A DNA stretch of 64,000 bases from Robiginitalea sp. (GCA_024642005.1 JAHECA010000003.1:119058-183057), one strand, 5' to 3'; numbered from the stretch's first letter, positions 8,109-16,376 are shown. Notes: generated from the letters alone by a model not told the origin. Numbers and translations: made by a program.

Positions 8109-8630
8109 TCAGAGTTTCCCGTAGTTGTGTTGCTGTTGCCAGAGCACCAGCTCTTTCCACTTCCCTTCGTAGGCCATGCGGGCCTGCATGGGCCATGATG
8201 AGGGGTCGTGTGCCTTGTAGCGGTCGCCGCCTGAATCCAATACTTCCTGGCAGCGCGCCACGGAAACTTCCGAAAGGGCTTTCCAGGTTTTGATGTCGAA
8301 ATTGTGGAACAACCCCTGAATTTTCGGGCCGATCCCGTCTACGATCTTCAGGTCGTCTTCCTTGATGGTTTTTCCAAAGGCCGCCCTGGCCGCTGCAGGG
8401 TCAAAATGATGTTCTTCCGGAATGGCTGCCTTAACGGCTTGCACCCTGCCCACGCAGGCTTCAAGGTCTACTTTGAGCCGTGCATTGGCGTCAATAAGGC
8501 CTTGCATTTCGACGGCATCGGCCCCTGAACCACTGTTCCCTTTGCCCCAGAGGTAACCGACTACACCGCAAATTACACCGACCAGCAGGGGGATGATCCA
8601 ATACCACATACTCATGCTTGAGAATTCCAT
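8109..8630 (-). CDS. Membrane-anchored helix-hairpin-helix protein
   Basis: 173 residues. Residues about 8-28 form one hydrophobic segment (WIIPLLVGVICGVVGYLWG). A short helical stretch follows, then a domain resembling the helix-hairpin-helix fold found at the ends of some membrane and ribosomal-associated proteins: EDDLKIVDGIGPKIQGLFHNFDI (about 92-114) and LSEVSVARCQEVLDSGG. The GIGPKI hairpin is typical of non-specific DNA or protein contact modules. A cytoplasmic domain anchored in the inner membrane is inferred. Alternative starts at Met1 and Met6 cannot be told apart. No function is assigned. Confidence 0.75.
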   Translation of the reverse strand: MEFSSMSMWYWIIPLLVGVICGVVGYLWGKGNSGSGADAVEMQGLIDANARLKVDLEACVGRVQAVKAAIPEEHHFDPAAARAAFGKTIKEDDLKIVDGIGPKIQGLFHNFDIKTWKALSEVSVARCQEVLDSGGDRYKAHDPSSWPMQARMAYEGKWKELVLWQQQHNYGKL

Positions 8631-9086
8631 AGGGAGACAATTTTAAGATTATGACAGATCGCGGAAAGACCGGGCTGTGCGGCATAGCCTCAGGGCCAGG
8701 AATACCGGAGCCAAAAGGTATTAAAAATTCTTAAAAGGCGGTAAGTCCGGGGTGTTGAAAAAGCTGCAGTTTTCCCTTAGGGACACGTGGGTGGTCCGAC
8801 AGGGGAGGATTCCGGGTGTCAGCCACACATAAATCTGGACCAGTTGTACAAATATGACGGTAAGAAAGCATGTACTGATATACCTTGGTGGGCATCCGTA
8901 TAAACCTGCTGTGCTCCCATCCTTTGTCCGACACCGGGGGCCAGCGATTTTTATCTCGGTAAAAATTGTTTTGGATTAGTTTGGTTAGTTTGGAAATCCG
9001 CCCCTGGTACGCACACCTATAGGGGCGGATTCTATATCAGACTGCAAGGAGCCTTCGGCTGCTGCGCCTATCCTTGTCGAAAACCC
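8631..9086. other. 456-bp intergenic region with RNA-like structure at its right end
   Basis: No convincing long gene is present. The left 300 bp show no conserved motif I recognise; GTCCGACA occurs twice (near 8797 and 8926). From 8947 on, two hairpins with a TTTGG-rich linker appear and are described separately. A further weak hairpin pairs CAAGGA (9045-9050) with TCCTTG (9071-9076). Confidence 0.5.
8947..9031 (+). ncRNA. Candidate structured RNA element A
   Basis: A perfect AT-rich hairpin (ATTTTTA-TCTCGG-TAAAAAT, 8947-8966) is followed by a linker made of TTTGG repeats (TTTGGATTAGTTTGGTTAG) and then an 11-bp perfect stem, AATCCGCCCCT (8995-9005) with AGGGGCGGATT (9021-9031). The order hairpin, TTGGTT-rich linker, GC-rich stem matches elements B and C in this window. 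Unlike those, no U-tract follows, so this copy is not an obvious terminator. It may instead be the leader of the small ORF at 9087. Confidence 0.35.
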
Positions 9087-9215
9087 ATGAAAATGAAACA
9101 ATTGCACAACCGTTTCTACCGGATATTACGATGGATCGCTATGGTGCTGGTCTTGTCCCTGCAATACCTCCTGGAGGGAAGCTGGTCTTCCTCCGGCCCC
9201 CGTGAAACCACCTGA
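9087..9215 (+). CDS. Possible small membrane protein (42 residues)
   Basis: An ATG-started frame of 42 codons with a basic start (MKMKQLHNRFYRILR) and one hydrophobic stretch, WIAMVLVLSLQYLL, then a polar tail. This is the layout of a single-pass small membrane protein. It follows structured element A by 55 bp and ends 6 bp before the convergent aldehyde dehydrogenase stop. No family is recognised. Chance occurrence cannot be excluded at this length. Confidence 0.35.
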   Translation: MKMKQLHNRFYRILRWIAMVLVLSLQYLLEGSWSSSGPRETT

Positions 9216-9221
9216 GCCGAC

Positions 9222-10775
9222 TTACAGGTCAAATTTAATGCCCTGGGCAAGCGGCAGCTCCCTGGAATAATTCAGGGTGTTGGTCTGCCTTCTCATATAG
9301 ACTTTCCAGGCATCCGAACCCGATTCGCGACCCCCCCCGGTTTCTTTTTCGCCACCGAAAGCACCGCCGATCTCGGCCCCGGAGGTGCCGATATTGACAT
9401 TGGCGATACCACAGTCGCTGCCAACCGCGGAAAGGAAGGTCTCAGCCTCGCGCAGGTTGGTGGTCATAATGGCGGAGGATAGCCCCTGCTTAACCCCATT
9501 CTGAATGGCGATAGCCGCTTCGACCCCCCCGCTATACTTCAGCAGGTACAAGATGGGAGCAAAGGTTTCTTCCTGTACGATTTCGAAGGTGTTTTTGGCC
9601 TCGGCAATGGCCGGCTTCACGTAACAGCCGGATTCATATCCTTCCCCTTCCACGACCCCGCCCGGAACGATCAGGGATCCGCCTTCCTGGACCACTTTTT
9701 TCAGCGCGTACTGATACTTTTCGACAGCATCGCGGTCAATCAATGGGCCCACATGGTTGTTTTCATCGAGGGGGTTGCCAATACGCAGCTGGCCGTAGGC
9801 CTTGGTCAGGGCTTCTTTCACCTGGTCGTAAACCGATTCGTGGACGATGAGCCGGCGGGTAGAGGTGCAGCGCTGCCCGCAGGTGCCAACGGCTCCGAAA
9901 ACGGCTCCGATCACGGTCATCTTGATATCGGCATCGGGAGTCACAATAATGGCGTTGTTCCCACCGAGTTCCAAAAGGGAGCGGCCGAGCCGGGCAGCAA
10001 CTGCCTGGGCCACGATCTTGCCCATCCGGATTGAGCCCGTGGCTGAGATAAGGGGCACGCGTGAATCGTGGGTAAGGAGTTCCCCTACCTTGTAATCGCC
10101 GTTAATCAGGCAGGAAATGCCTTCGGGCAAACCGTTGCGCTGAAACACATCGGCTGCGATCTGCTGGCAGGCAATGCCGCATAGGGGTGCCTTTTCAGAG
10201 GGTTTCCAGATACAGACATCTCCGCAAACCCAGGCCAGGGCCGTATTCCAGGCCCAAACGGCCACCGGGAAATTGAAGGCCGAAATTATGCCCACAACGC
10301 CCAGCGGGTGGTATTGTTCGAACATGCGGTGCCCGGGTCGCTCCGAATGCATAGACAGACCATAGAGTTGGCGAGACAGGCCGACGGCAAATTCGCAGAT
10401 GTCGATCATTTCCTGTACTTCCCCAAGGCCTTCCTGGTAAGACTTGCCCATCTCATAGGAGACAAGCTTGCCGAGCGGCTCTTTCAGCTCCCGCAGCTTC
10501 TCGCCGAACTGGCGTACAATTTCACCACGCTTCGGGGCTGGCATTTGGCGCCAGATTTTAAAGGCTTCCGTGGCCTGCAGAACGGTTTTTTCGTATTCCT
10601 CAGGGGTGGTAGACCTGACCTTGCCAATCAGGGCTCCGTCTACCGGAGAGTATGAGGCTATTTCCGGACCTGTGCCGAATTGCTCCTTCCCGGTCGAAGT
10701 TCCGGGGTTTACTGCTTTAACGCCGAGTTGTTCCAGCGCCTTCTCAATTCCAAAATCCAGGGCAACCTCTGTCAT
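9222..10775 (-). CDS. ALDH7-type aldehyde dehydrogenase (probable alpha-aminoadipic semialdehyde dehydrogenase)
   Basis: 517 residues. The general ALDH features are the NAD-site core (ISAFNFPVAVW, KPSEKAPLC), the general base in LELGGNN and the catalytic cysteine in GTCGQRCTSTRR. The C-terminal block GGEKETGGGRESGSDAWK is characteristic of the ALDH7/antiquitin family, which oxidises alpha-aminoadipic semialdehyde in lysine breakdown. The 3-hydroxyanthranilate dioxygenase gene lies 146 bp upstream on the same strand. A role in 2-aminomuconate semialdehyde oxidation would normally be played by an ALDH8-type enzyme, so lysine catabolism is preferred. A TAATTTTG element lies 39 bp upstream of the start. 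Confidence 0.88.
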   Translation of the reverse strand: MTEVALDFGIEKALEQLGVKAVNPGTSTGKEQFGTGPEIASYSPVDGALIGKVRSTTPEEYEKTVLQATEAFKIWRQMPAPKRGEIVRQFGEKLRELKEPLGKLVSYEMGKSYQEGLGEVQEMIDICEFAVGLSRQLYGLSMHSERPGHRMFEQYHPLGVVGIISAFNFPVAVWAWNTALAWVCGDVCIWKPSEKAPLCGIACQQIAADVFQRNGLPEGISCLINGDYKVGELLTHDSRVPLISATGSIRMGKIVAQAVAARLGRSLLELGGNNAIIVTPDADIKMTVIGAVFGAVGTCGQRCTSTRRLIVHESVYDQVKEALTKAYGQLRIGNPLDENNHVGPLIDRDAVEKYQYALKKVVQEGGSLIVPGGVVEGEGYESGCYVKPAIAEAKNTFEIVQEETFAPILYLLKYSGGVEAAIAIQNGVKQGLSSAIMTTNLREAETFLSAVGSDCGIANVNIGTSGAEIGGAFGGEKETGGGRESGSDAWKVYMRRQTNTLNYSRELPLAQGIKFDL

Positions 10776-10813
10776 TTTTGTAACTTTTTTAAATAGGGGT
10801 GTTATAATCCTGA

Positions 10814-10821
10814 CAAAATTA
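10814..10821 (-). promoter_or_regulatory. -7 element of the aldehyde dehydrogenase gene
   Basis: The minus strand reads TAATTTTG, an exact match to TAnnTTTG, 38 bp upstream of the ATG at 10775. No good TTG is found at the expected -33 position. Confidence 0.4.
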
Positions 10822-10872
10822 CGAATTCTTCAGGCTTGTGACTCACTTTTGGGCCGAAACTTCGCATCAGAT

Positions 10873-10905
10873 CCATGGCATCCCCCCCTAAAAAGGGGGT
10901 CATGG
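10873..10905. repeat. Interrupted inverted repeat
   Basis: CCATG (10873-10877) pairs with CATGG (10901-10905), and inside it CCCCC (10884-10888) pairs with GGGGG (10895-10899) around a TAAAAA loop. It lies 17 bp downstream of the 3-hydroxyanthranilate dioxygenase stop. It could end that transcript, although no U-tract follows on the minus strand. Confidence 0.35.
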
Positions 10906-10921
10906 TTCAAGGCCCAGGGCA

Positions 10922-11467
10922 CTATTTTTCAGGCTTCACCACAAAACGCTCATCGACTTCCATTAGGGTGCCGCAACGATCGCAGGTACGGAGTTCTTCC
11001 GAACCGTAGAACCGCTCAAAATGAGACAGGAAATCTTTTTCAATATCGCGAAGGGTGAAGTAAGCTTCGTAGAGTTTGTGGTTGCAATTGTCGCAAAACC
11101 ACAGCAGGCCATCTTTAACGGGCAGCTTGTCGCGCTTGCGCTCAATCACCAGGCCGATTGAACCTGCCTCGCGGGCCGGGGAATGCGGCACCCCGGCTGG
11201 GTGGAGGTACATGTCGCCGGGCCCCAGGACAAAGGTTTTCTTCTGCCCGTCTTCCTGAATATGGACCTCAATAGTGCCTTCCAGCTGGTAGAAAAGCTCC
11301 TCGGTTTCGTTGTAATGGTAATCTTTTCGGGCATTGGGTCCTGCCACGACCATAACGATGTAATCTCCGGAATCTTTATACAGGTTTTTATTTCCCACCG
11401 GGGGCTTCAGGAGTTCCCGGTTGGCTTCGAGCCACTGATTCAGGTTAAAGGGAGGGGAAATAGACAT
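10922..11467 (-). CDS. nbaC: 3-Hydroxyanthranilate 3,4-dioxygenase
   Basis: 181 residues, the length of bacterial enzymes. The cupin iron ligands fall exactly where they are known in the Ralstonia enzyme: His51, Glu57 and His95. The second, rubredoxin-like metal site is also complete: Cys125, Cys128, Cys162 and Cys165. The enzyme opens the ring of 3-hydroxyanthranilate in the kynurenine route of tryptophan breakdown or quinolinate formation. The first enzyme of that route, tryptophan 2,3-dioxygenase, is encoded 30 kb away. The gene has its own promoter-like element with a 16-bp palindrome at the predicted transcription start, which suggests dedicated regulation. Confidence 0.95.
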   Translation of the reverse strand: MSISPPFNLNQWLEANRELLKPPVGNKNLYKDSGDYIVMVVAGPNARKDYHYNETEELFYQLEGTIEVHIQEDGQKKTFVLGPGDMYLHPAGVPHSPAREAGSIGLVIERKRDKLPVKDGLLWFCDNCNHKLYEAYFTLRDIEKDFLSHFERFYGSEELRTCDRCGTLMEVDERFVVKPEK

Positions 11468-11485
11468 AAGTTCCTGGTATTAGAG

Positions 11486-11516
11486 GGTTCGTGGACGAAC
11501 CGCCAGGACTAAGGTA
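11486..11516 (-). promoter_or_regulatory. Promoter and palindromic operator of the 3-hydroxyanthranilate dioxygenase gene
   Basis: The minus strand has TACCTTAG (complement of 11509-11516), one base from TAnnTTTG. Seven bases further on lies the perfect palindrome GGTTCGT-GG-ACGAACC (11486-11501). Two central bases are too few for an RNA hairpin loop without opening pairs, so a dimeric repressor site on DNA is the simpler reading. It ends 19 bp before the start codon. Confidence 0.5.
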
Positions 11517-11569
11517 CGAAAAAGACAGGAGCGCGAAGGTCAGGGAATAGCCCTCGGGCAGGCCAAATT

Positions 11570-12055
11570 TTACTGCTGGTAAAACAATTGGGTGTAGTAC
11601 AATTTGCCGCCTGGCGACTTTTTAACGCTCACCGCTGTATGGGTAAATTCTCCCACCATGGTTTTGCGGTGTGATTCGCTGCCCAGCCAGCCCTCGAAGG
11701 CCTTTTCGGCCGAAGGGTAATCTTTGGCCACATTCTCGGCCACCGACTTGGCATCGACCTGAGCCGTTATTTCAGAGGCGCGGGCACTGAAACCGTCGTG
11801 GTTAATCGCGCCGGAGGCGATCATGTAATCGGTGTGCTGGCTTGCGTAATCGTAGGCGATCTGGCTAAAAACCAACGCGGCATGACCCTGCGAAACCCGG
11901 TAGTCGTTCACCGCCTGCATCAATTCCATTTCAACGGCACTGACGTTTTCGGCAACCGGTATTTCGGTTGGCTCTCCGGTGTCTTTTGAGCACGAAACTG
12001 CCATCGCCAGCATAGCCGACAGGGCCCAGAAAGACCCGAGCAAACGCATTTTCAT
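11570..12055 (-). CDS. CAP/SCP-domain lipoprotein
   Basis: 161 residues from the ATG at 12055. The signal peptide ends in the lipobox MAVSC, so the mature protein is a lipoprotein. The rest is a CAP (SCP/PR1-like) domain: VNDYRVSQGHAALVFSQIAYDYASQHTDYM, the His of INHDGF, AENVA and ESHRKTM, giving the two histidines and the glutamate typical of the cavity. CAP proteins of bacteria are secreted and have mostly unknown roles. An in-frame ATG 18 bp upstream would add six residues that do not look like a signal peptide. The gene has 150-200 bp of empty DNA upstream and no recognised promoter. Confidence 0.85.
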   Translation of the reverse strand: MKMRLLGSFWALSAMLAMAVSCSKDTGEPTEIPVAENVSAVEMELMQAVNDYRVSQGHAALVFSQIAYDYASQHTDYMIASGAINHDGFSARASEITAQVDAKSVAENVAKDYPSAEKAFEGWLGSESHRKTMVGEFTHTAVSVKKSPGGKLYYTQLFYQQ

Positions 12056-12279
12056 ATAGTGTTCTCTTTGCAAGCAGGCAAAGCGACGGAAGAGTGGGGA
12101 AACCGTTGGCAGCCAGAAAGCTGCAAGCGGAGGATAATATTACTTAATATTCCCGCATCAGAAACGTATAGCCATTAATTTTCGATGAAATGCTGATTCC
12201 TTCGAAAAGCGGCAACTCTGCAACTTAAAACCGGGCGACTGCCTGATCGACTGACCCCTGGTTTTCCAATATTGGGGAG

Positions 12280-12771
12280 CTATTCGGCGGCCGGTTCCAG
12301 CACCAGGCTGAAAACAAATGCCCCGACCTCTTTGACTGGCTCGTACAGCAGGGATTCTTTTTTGGTTTTGGGCTCGAGCAATTGCCAGGCGCCGTTGGCC
12401 CGTGCGTAAAAGATAAGGAGCGCCCCGAGGATGACAGCCATTTTAACCAGGCCGAAGGCACCCCCTGCCAGGGTATTGATGAAGCCAAGCATGGCGAAAT
12501 CGGCGAACTGAGTCAGGAATTTGCCGAACAGGTGCACCACAATGACAATGGCCAGGAAGGTTATCGTAAAAGCGGTTAGCTTGATATAGCGCAGATCCCA
12601 CGACAGCTGCCCGCTGAGGTAATCGGCGGCCACATACGAAAAATGTATGGCGCCGTAGATGCCCGCAACCAGGGCAACGATGGAGGCGATTTCTACGAAA
12701 AGACCATTGCGCAGGCCCTTGTAGAGCCCGTAGGCGAGCAATAGAGCGAGAACGACGTCGAGAAGTCCCAT
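12280..12771 (-). CDS. CvpA family membrane protein
   Basis: 163 residues with four hydrophobic segments (about 3-20, 26-46, 66-86, 98-122) and a polar C-terminus. The opening LLDVVLALLLAYGLYKGLRNG and the central GFINTLAGGAFGLVKM are the conserved CvpA blocks. CvpA proteins were linked to colicin V production and to bile and stress tolerance. The true function is unclear. Located in the inner membrane. It is divergent from the small gene at 12850 across a short region that contains an exact TAnnTTTG element for that gene. Confidence 0.85.
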   Translation of the reverse strand: MGLLDVVLALLLAYGLYKGLRNGLFVEIASIVALVAGIYGAIHFSYVAADYLSGQLSWDLRYIKLTAFTITFLAIVIVVHLFGKFLTQFADFAMLGFINTLAGGAFGLVKMAVILGALLIFYARANGAWQLLEPKTKKESLLYEPVKEVGAFVFSLVLEPAAE

Positions 12772-12804
12772 GGGGCTTTTTCACAAAGATAGCGGTTTGA
12801 TTTG

Positions 12805-12812
12805 TACCTTTG
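12805..12812 (+). promoter_or_regulatory. -7 element of the gene at 12850
   Basis: TACCTTTG matches TAnnTTTG exactly, 37 bp upstream of the ATG. No clear TTG is present at the -33 position. Confidence 0.45.
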
Positions 12813-12849
12813 GGCCCTTCGGGCGCACCCTGCCCCGCACCCTACTAAA

Positions 12850-13206
12850 ATGGCCAGAGACACACTCCTGAAAGAACGCTGGGACCTGTTGCTGCAGAAA
12901 TTGTCTGAGCAGTTTGCCGACGGTGCCCCGCTGGAACTTGATGCTGTAATTTACCTGGTGGGGGTACAGGAACTGGGGCAGATACACAGGCGCTTTAAAA
13001 AAGACGAGAAAATCGAACTGATGCATATTGCCATCTGCCGGTTGCTGGAACCGTACGGGTACTATGAATTCGAGTATTTTGATGCCGATGGCTGGCCGCA
13101 TTACCGTCTGATGGAGCCCCTTCCTCTGCTGAAGTCCGGCGAACAGACGGTGCTTATGAAGGAGGCCATTGTAGGTTATTTTGTCGAAAAGCACTACCTG
13201 GAATGA
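12850..13206 (+). CDS. Conserved small protein, function unknown
   Basis: 118 residues from the ATG that follows the promoter element; the frame is open 48 bp further upstream but that part runs into the promoter. The protein is acidic and helical, begins MARDTLLKERWDLLLQKLSEQF and contains a segment YYEFEYFDADGWPHYRLMEPLP. No metal site, signal peptide or membrane segment is seen. It overlaps the next gene by four bases (ATGA at 13203), so both are probably translated together. I do not recognise a named family. Confidence 0.7.
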   Translation: MARDTLLKERWDLLLQKLSEQFADGAPLELDAVIYLVGVQELGQIHRRFKKDEKIELMHIAICRLLEPYGYYEFEYFDADGWPHYRLMEPLPLLKSGEQTVLMKEAIVGYFVEKHYLE

Positions 13207-13511
13207 CGGAATTCGAACCCTATTACGCTGTAATTTTTACCTCGGTGCGCACCGGGGTTGAAGAGGGATATTCCGAGATGGCTGAAGCCATGCTGGCACT
13301 GGCTTCCTGCCAACCCGGATACCTGGGCGTCGATCATGCGCACGACAGCACTGGCATTACCGTGAGCTACTGGCAGAACCTGGAGGCCATTGCCGCCTGG
13401 AAAGCCCACGCAGATCACCAGCTCGCTCAGCAAAAGGGGCGGGAGAAGTGGTATGCCCAGTACACGATCAGGATTTGCCGGGTGGAAAGGGAGTACGATT
13501 TCAGGAAGTAA
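13203..13511 (+). CDS. Antibiotic biosynthesis monooxygenase (ABM) fold protein
   Basis: 102 residues of the dimeric ferredoxin-like ABM type: strand YYAVIFTSV, helix with MAEAMLALASCQPGYLGVD, strand ITVSYWQNLEAIAAWKAHADHQLAQQKGREKWY and strand YTIRICRVEREY. The W-x5-W-x3-H arrangement is shared with small haem-degrading and quinol monooxygenases. The exact substrate cannot be told. It is translationally coupled to the preceding small gene. No transporter or haem-uptake gene is adjacent. Confidence 0.75.
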   Translation: MTEFEPYYAVIFTSVRTGVEEGYSEMAEAMLALASCQPGYLGVDHAHDSTGITVSYWQNLEAIAAWKAHADHQLAQQKGREKWYAQYTIRICRVEREYDFRK

Positions 13512-13639
13512 TTCAAGTGCCGCGCTTCGGGGCGCCCCCCAGCTACAATCTACCCCCCAAAACCGCAACCGCCAAGCATCTTGCAGCACCCCCGGTTTCT
13601 GTGCCCCCGCGCCGGGCAGCTTTAACCTGTTTCCAAGCT

Positions 13640-13669
13640 TTGCCGCCTTTGGCCAATGAAGTATCTTTA
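13640..13669 (+). promoter_or_regulatory. Promoter of glpD
   Basis: TTG (13640-13642), a 19-bp spacer and TATCTTTA (13662-13669) form one of the best -33/-7 pairs in the window, with one mismatch at the last base. The predicted start lies about 10 bp before the TTG start codon, giving a very short leader. Confidence 0.6.
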
Positions 13670-13685
13670 GGGGCAAAACAGCGCA

Positions 13686-15347
13686 TTGAAAAAGCCCGCC
13701 CCCTTCACCGTTCTGGACCGGCCCTCCCAGCTCCGCACCCTGGCCTCTGAGCAATTTGACCTGATTGTGATCGGCGGCGGCATTACGGGGGCAGGCATCG
13801 CCCTCGACGCGGCTTCCCGGGGTTTGCGGACCGTATTGCTCGAGAAAGGCGATTTTGCCTCGGGGACCAGCAGCAAGTCTACCAAGCTTATTCACGGGGG
13901 CCTTCGCTACCTGAAACAGTTCGATTTCTGGCTGGTCAAAGAAGTGGGGTCAGAGCGCGCCATTGTGCACCAATTGGCCCCGCACCTGGTACTCCCCGAG
14001 AAAATGCTGCTGCCCCTGATCGAAGGCGGATCGTACGGAAAATGGCTCACTTCCTTTGGCCTGAAGGTCTACGACATGCTGGCCCGTGTTGAAGGCGACG
14101 ACAGGCGGCAGATGCTCGAGAAAGATGAGGCCCTGAAGAAGGAACCCCTGCTGCCTGAAGAAGACCTGAAGGGGGCCGGATATTACGCAGAATACCGAAC
14201 CGACGATGCCAGGCTTACGCTGGAAAATATCAAAACCAGCCTGCACTTCGGGGCCTGCGCCCTGAACTACATTCGCGTAGAAGGATTCCTGCTCGACGGG
14301 GCAGGGAAGATAAGCGGCGTAAGGGCTACCGACCTGCTCCAGGGCGGAAGCCTGGAAGTGGCAGCCGATTTTGTGATTAACGCGGCAGGGCCCTGGGTAG
14401 ACGGCATTCGCACCCTCGATGGCAGCCTGCAGGGCAAGCGGGTGCACCTGACCAAAGGCGTGCATCTGGTTTTCCCCCGGGAGAAACTGCCTGTGCGGCA
14501 GTCGGTGTATTTCGATGTGCCCGACGGGCGCATGATCTTTGCCATTCCCCGGGGCCGGGTAACATACGTGGGCACAACCGACACCGATTACCCGGGCGAC
14601 ATTGACCAAGTGCGGACCGATCTGGCCGATGCGGTTTACCTGCTTGCGGCGGTAAACCATATGTTCCCTTCCATAACCCTCGAACTCGAAGACATCGAAT
14701 CTTCATGGGCCGGGCTGCGGCCGCTTATCCACGAAGCCGGCAAATCGGCTTCCGAGCTGTCGCGCAAGGATGAATTATTCATCTCAGAAACTGGGCTCAT
14801 CTCCATTGCGGGGGGCAAGCTTACCGGGTATCGCAAAATGGCCGAGCGGGCCGTAAATCGCGTGGCCAGGCACCTGGAAGAATCGGGCCGTGTTCTGGAG
14901 CCCTGTCAGACCGACGCCATCCCGCTTTGCGGCAATGGTTTTACCGATTTCAAGGGGGTGAAAAGTTATTCCAAAAAGGTGGCCCGGCGCCTGGAGACAT
15001 TTGGCTTTAATGCGGCGCGTGCCTGGGAATTGGTCACGACCTATGGCATGCAGACCGAGCAGATCCTTTCCCTGTTCGAATCCTTTGGCGATGCCGATCC
15101 GGTCTGGCGCCTGTTGAAAGCCGAATTGCATTTTGGCATCGCACATGAAATGGTGAGCAGCCCGGCCGATTTTTTCATTCGACGTACGGGCCGGCTTTAT
15201 TTCGATATTGAAACGATGCAAAAATACCTGCTTGCCACAGCTGCGGAATGTTCCACCCTCGTTGGGGGCGATGCCGAAAAAGCGGGGGGCTGGGTGCTCG
15301 AACTGGAAGAACTCATCGGCGAGCACGCGCGGTTCGACCTGGAATAG
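13686..15347 (+). CDS. glpD: FAD-dependent glycerol-3-phosphate dehydrogenase
   Basis: 553 residues, starting at TTG. No in-frame ATG is available until far into the protein, and the promoter just upstream supports this start. The FAD site GGGITGAGIALDAASRG and the motif FASGTSSKSTKLIHGGLRYL are those of GlpD, and the C-terminal helical DAO_C domain is present. It oxidises glycerol 3-phosphate to dihydroxyacetone phosphate at the membrane and feeds electrons to quinone. It converges on gpsA, the biosynthetic enzyme of the opposite direction, with only 3 bp between the two stop codons. No glycerol kinase or facilitator is encoded nearby. Confidence 0.95.
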   Translation: MKKPAPFTVLDRPSQLRTLASEQFDLIVIGGGITGAGIALDAASRGLRTVLLEKGDFASGTSSKSTKLIHGGLRYLKQFDFWLVKEVGSERAIVHQLAPHLVLPEKMLLPLIEGGSYGKWLTSFGLKVYDMLARVEGDDRRQMLEKDEALKKEPLLPEEDLKGAGYYAEYRTDDARLTLENIKTSLHFGACALNYIRVEGFLLDGAGKISGVRATDLLQGGSLEVAADFVINAAGPWVDGIRTLDGSLQGKRVHLTKGVHLVFPREKLPVRQSVYFDVPDGRMIFAIPRGRVTYVGTTDTDYPGDIDQVRTDLADAVYLLAAVNHMFPSITLELEDIESSWAGLRPLIHEAGKSASELSRKDELFISETGLISIAGGKLTGYRKMAERAVNRVARHLEESGRVLEPCQTDAIPLCGNGFTDFKGVKSYSKKVARRLETFGFNAARAWELVTTYGMQTEQILSLFESFGDADPVWRLLKAELHFGIAHEMVSSPADFFIRRTGRLYFDIETMQKYLLATAAECSTLVGGDAEKAGGWVLELEELIGEHARFDLE

Positions 15348-15350
15348 GCC

Positions 15351-16352
15351 TCAGCTCATCTGGTCGGCCAGTTCCACAAAGATCTTTTTAGCGTTCTTTT
15401 GCTCGTAAAGCACTTTGTAGACGGCGTCGATAATCGGGGTCTTCACTTCTTTCTTGAAGCCCTCCTTGATCCGGTAGGCACTCTTCACGGCGTAATAGCC
15501 TTCGGCCACCATGCTCATTTCCATCATGGCGCTTTTTACCGTGTACCCTTTGCCGATCATATTCCCGAACATGCGGTTGCGGCTGAAGGTGGAATATCCG
15601 GTAACCAGCAGGTCGCCCAGATAGGCCGAGTGGTTGATGTTTCGGTCGATATTGTAAAGGCGCTTTACATAGCGTTTCATTTCACGGATTGCGTTGCTCA
15701 TCAAGACCGACTGGAAATTGTCTCCGTACCCCAACCCGTGGGCAATACCCGCGGCAATGGCGTAGATGTTCTTGAGCATGGCCGCGTATTCCGTGCCGAT
15801 AATGTCGGAAGAGACCTTGGTTTTGATATATGCACTGCTCAGTGCGTTGGCCACCAACCGGGCTTTCCCCTTATCGGAACAGGCGATGGTCAGGTACGAG
15901 AGTCGCTCCAAAGCCACCTCTTCGGCATGGCAGGGACCGGTGATTACCCCGATCGAACGCAAGGGGATCCCGTATTTCTCATGAAAATGCTCACCTACGA
16001 TTCGACCGCTTTCGGGTACGATCCCCTTGATGGCCGAAAAGACGACCTTCCCCTGCAAGGATTCGTCCAACTTGGAGAGTTCCGACTCCAGGAAGGCCGA
16101 CGGGATGGCAAAAATGAGCAGGTCGGCCTGGGCAACCGCCTGATTAATGTCGGCGGTAAGCCGCAATTTGGAGGTGTCGAACTCAACTGAGCTCAGGTAA
16201 TTGGGGTTGTGGCCCTCGCGGCCGATATAGGCTATAGCCTCTGCGCTGCGCATGTACCAGACTACTTCCGGCAGGTTTTCGCAGAGCATCTTAACCAGGG
16301 CCGTGGCCCAACTGCCTCCGCCTAAAACGGCAAAACGGGTCGCTTTTTTCAA
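15351..16352 (-). CDS. gpsA: NAD(P)H-dependent glycerol-3-phosphate dehydrogenase
   Basis: 333 residues. The Rossmann motif GGGSWATAL at about 10-18, the segment AIKGIVPESG, and the conserved GTEYAAMLKNIYAIAAGIAHGLGYGDN with the catalytic lysine identify GpsA. It reduces dihydroxyacetone phosphate to glycerol 3-phosphate for phospholipid synthesis. A TACTTTTG -7 element lies 16 bp upstream on its strand. The gene faces glpD and the stop codons are 3 bp apart without an intrinsic terminator, so the two mRNAs could overlap at their 3-prime ends. Confidence 0.95.
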   Translation of the reverse strand: MKKATRFAVLGGGSWATALVKMLCENLPEVVWYMRSAEAIAYIGREGHNPNYLSSVEFDTSKLRLTADINQAVAQADLLIFAIPSAFLESELSKLDESLQGKVVFSAIKGIVPESGRIVGEHFHEKYGIPLRSIGVITGPCHAEEVALERLSYLTIACSDKGKARLVANALSSAYIKTKVSSDIIGTEYAAMLKNIYAIAAGIAHGLGYGDNFQSVLMSNAIREMKRYVKRLYNIDRNINHSAYLGDLLVTGYSTFSRNRMFGNMIGKGYTVKSAMMEMSMVAEGYYAVKSAYRIKEGFKKEVKTPIIDAVYKVLYEQKNAKKIFVELADQMS

Positions 16353-16368
16353 CGCTGGGGTTTTGAGG

Positions 16369-16376
16369 CAAAAGTA
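16369..16376 (-). promoter_or_regulatory. -7 element of gpsA
   Basis: The minus strand reads TACTTTTG, an exact TAnnTTTG, 16 bp before the gpsA ATG. The implied leader is about 10 nt. No TTG is seen at the -33 position. Confidence 0.45.

Noticed and set aside
8731..8934. 67-codon minus-strand frame in the 8.6-9 kb gap
   Set aside because: No signal, membrane or domain feature, and no promoter; likely chance.
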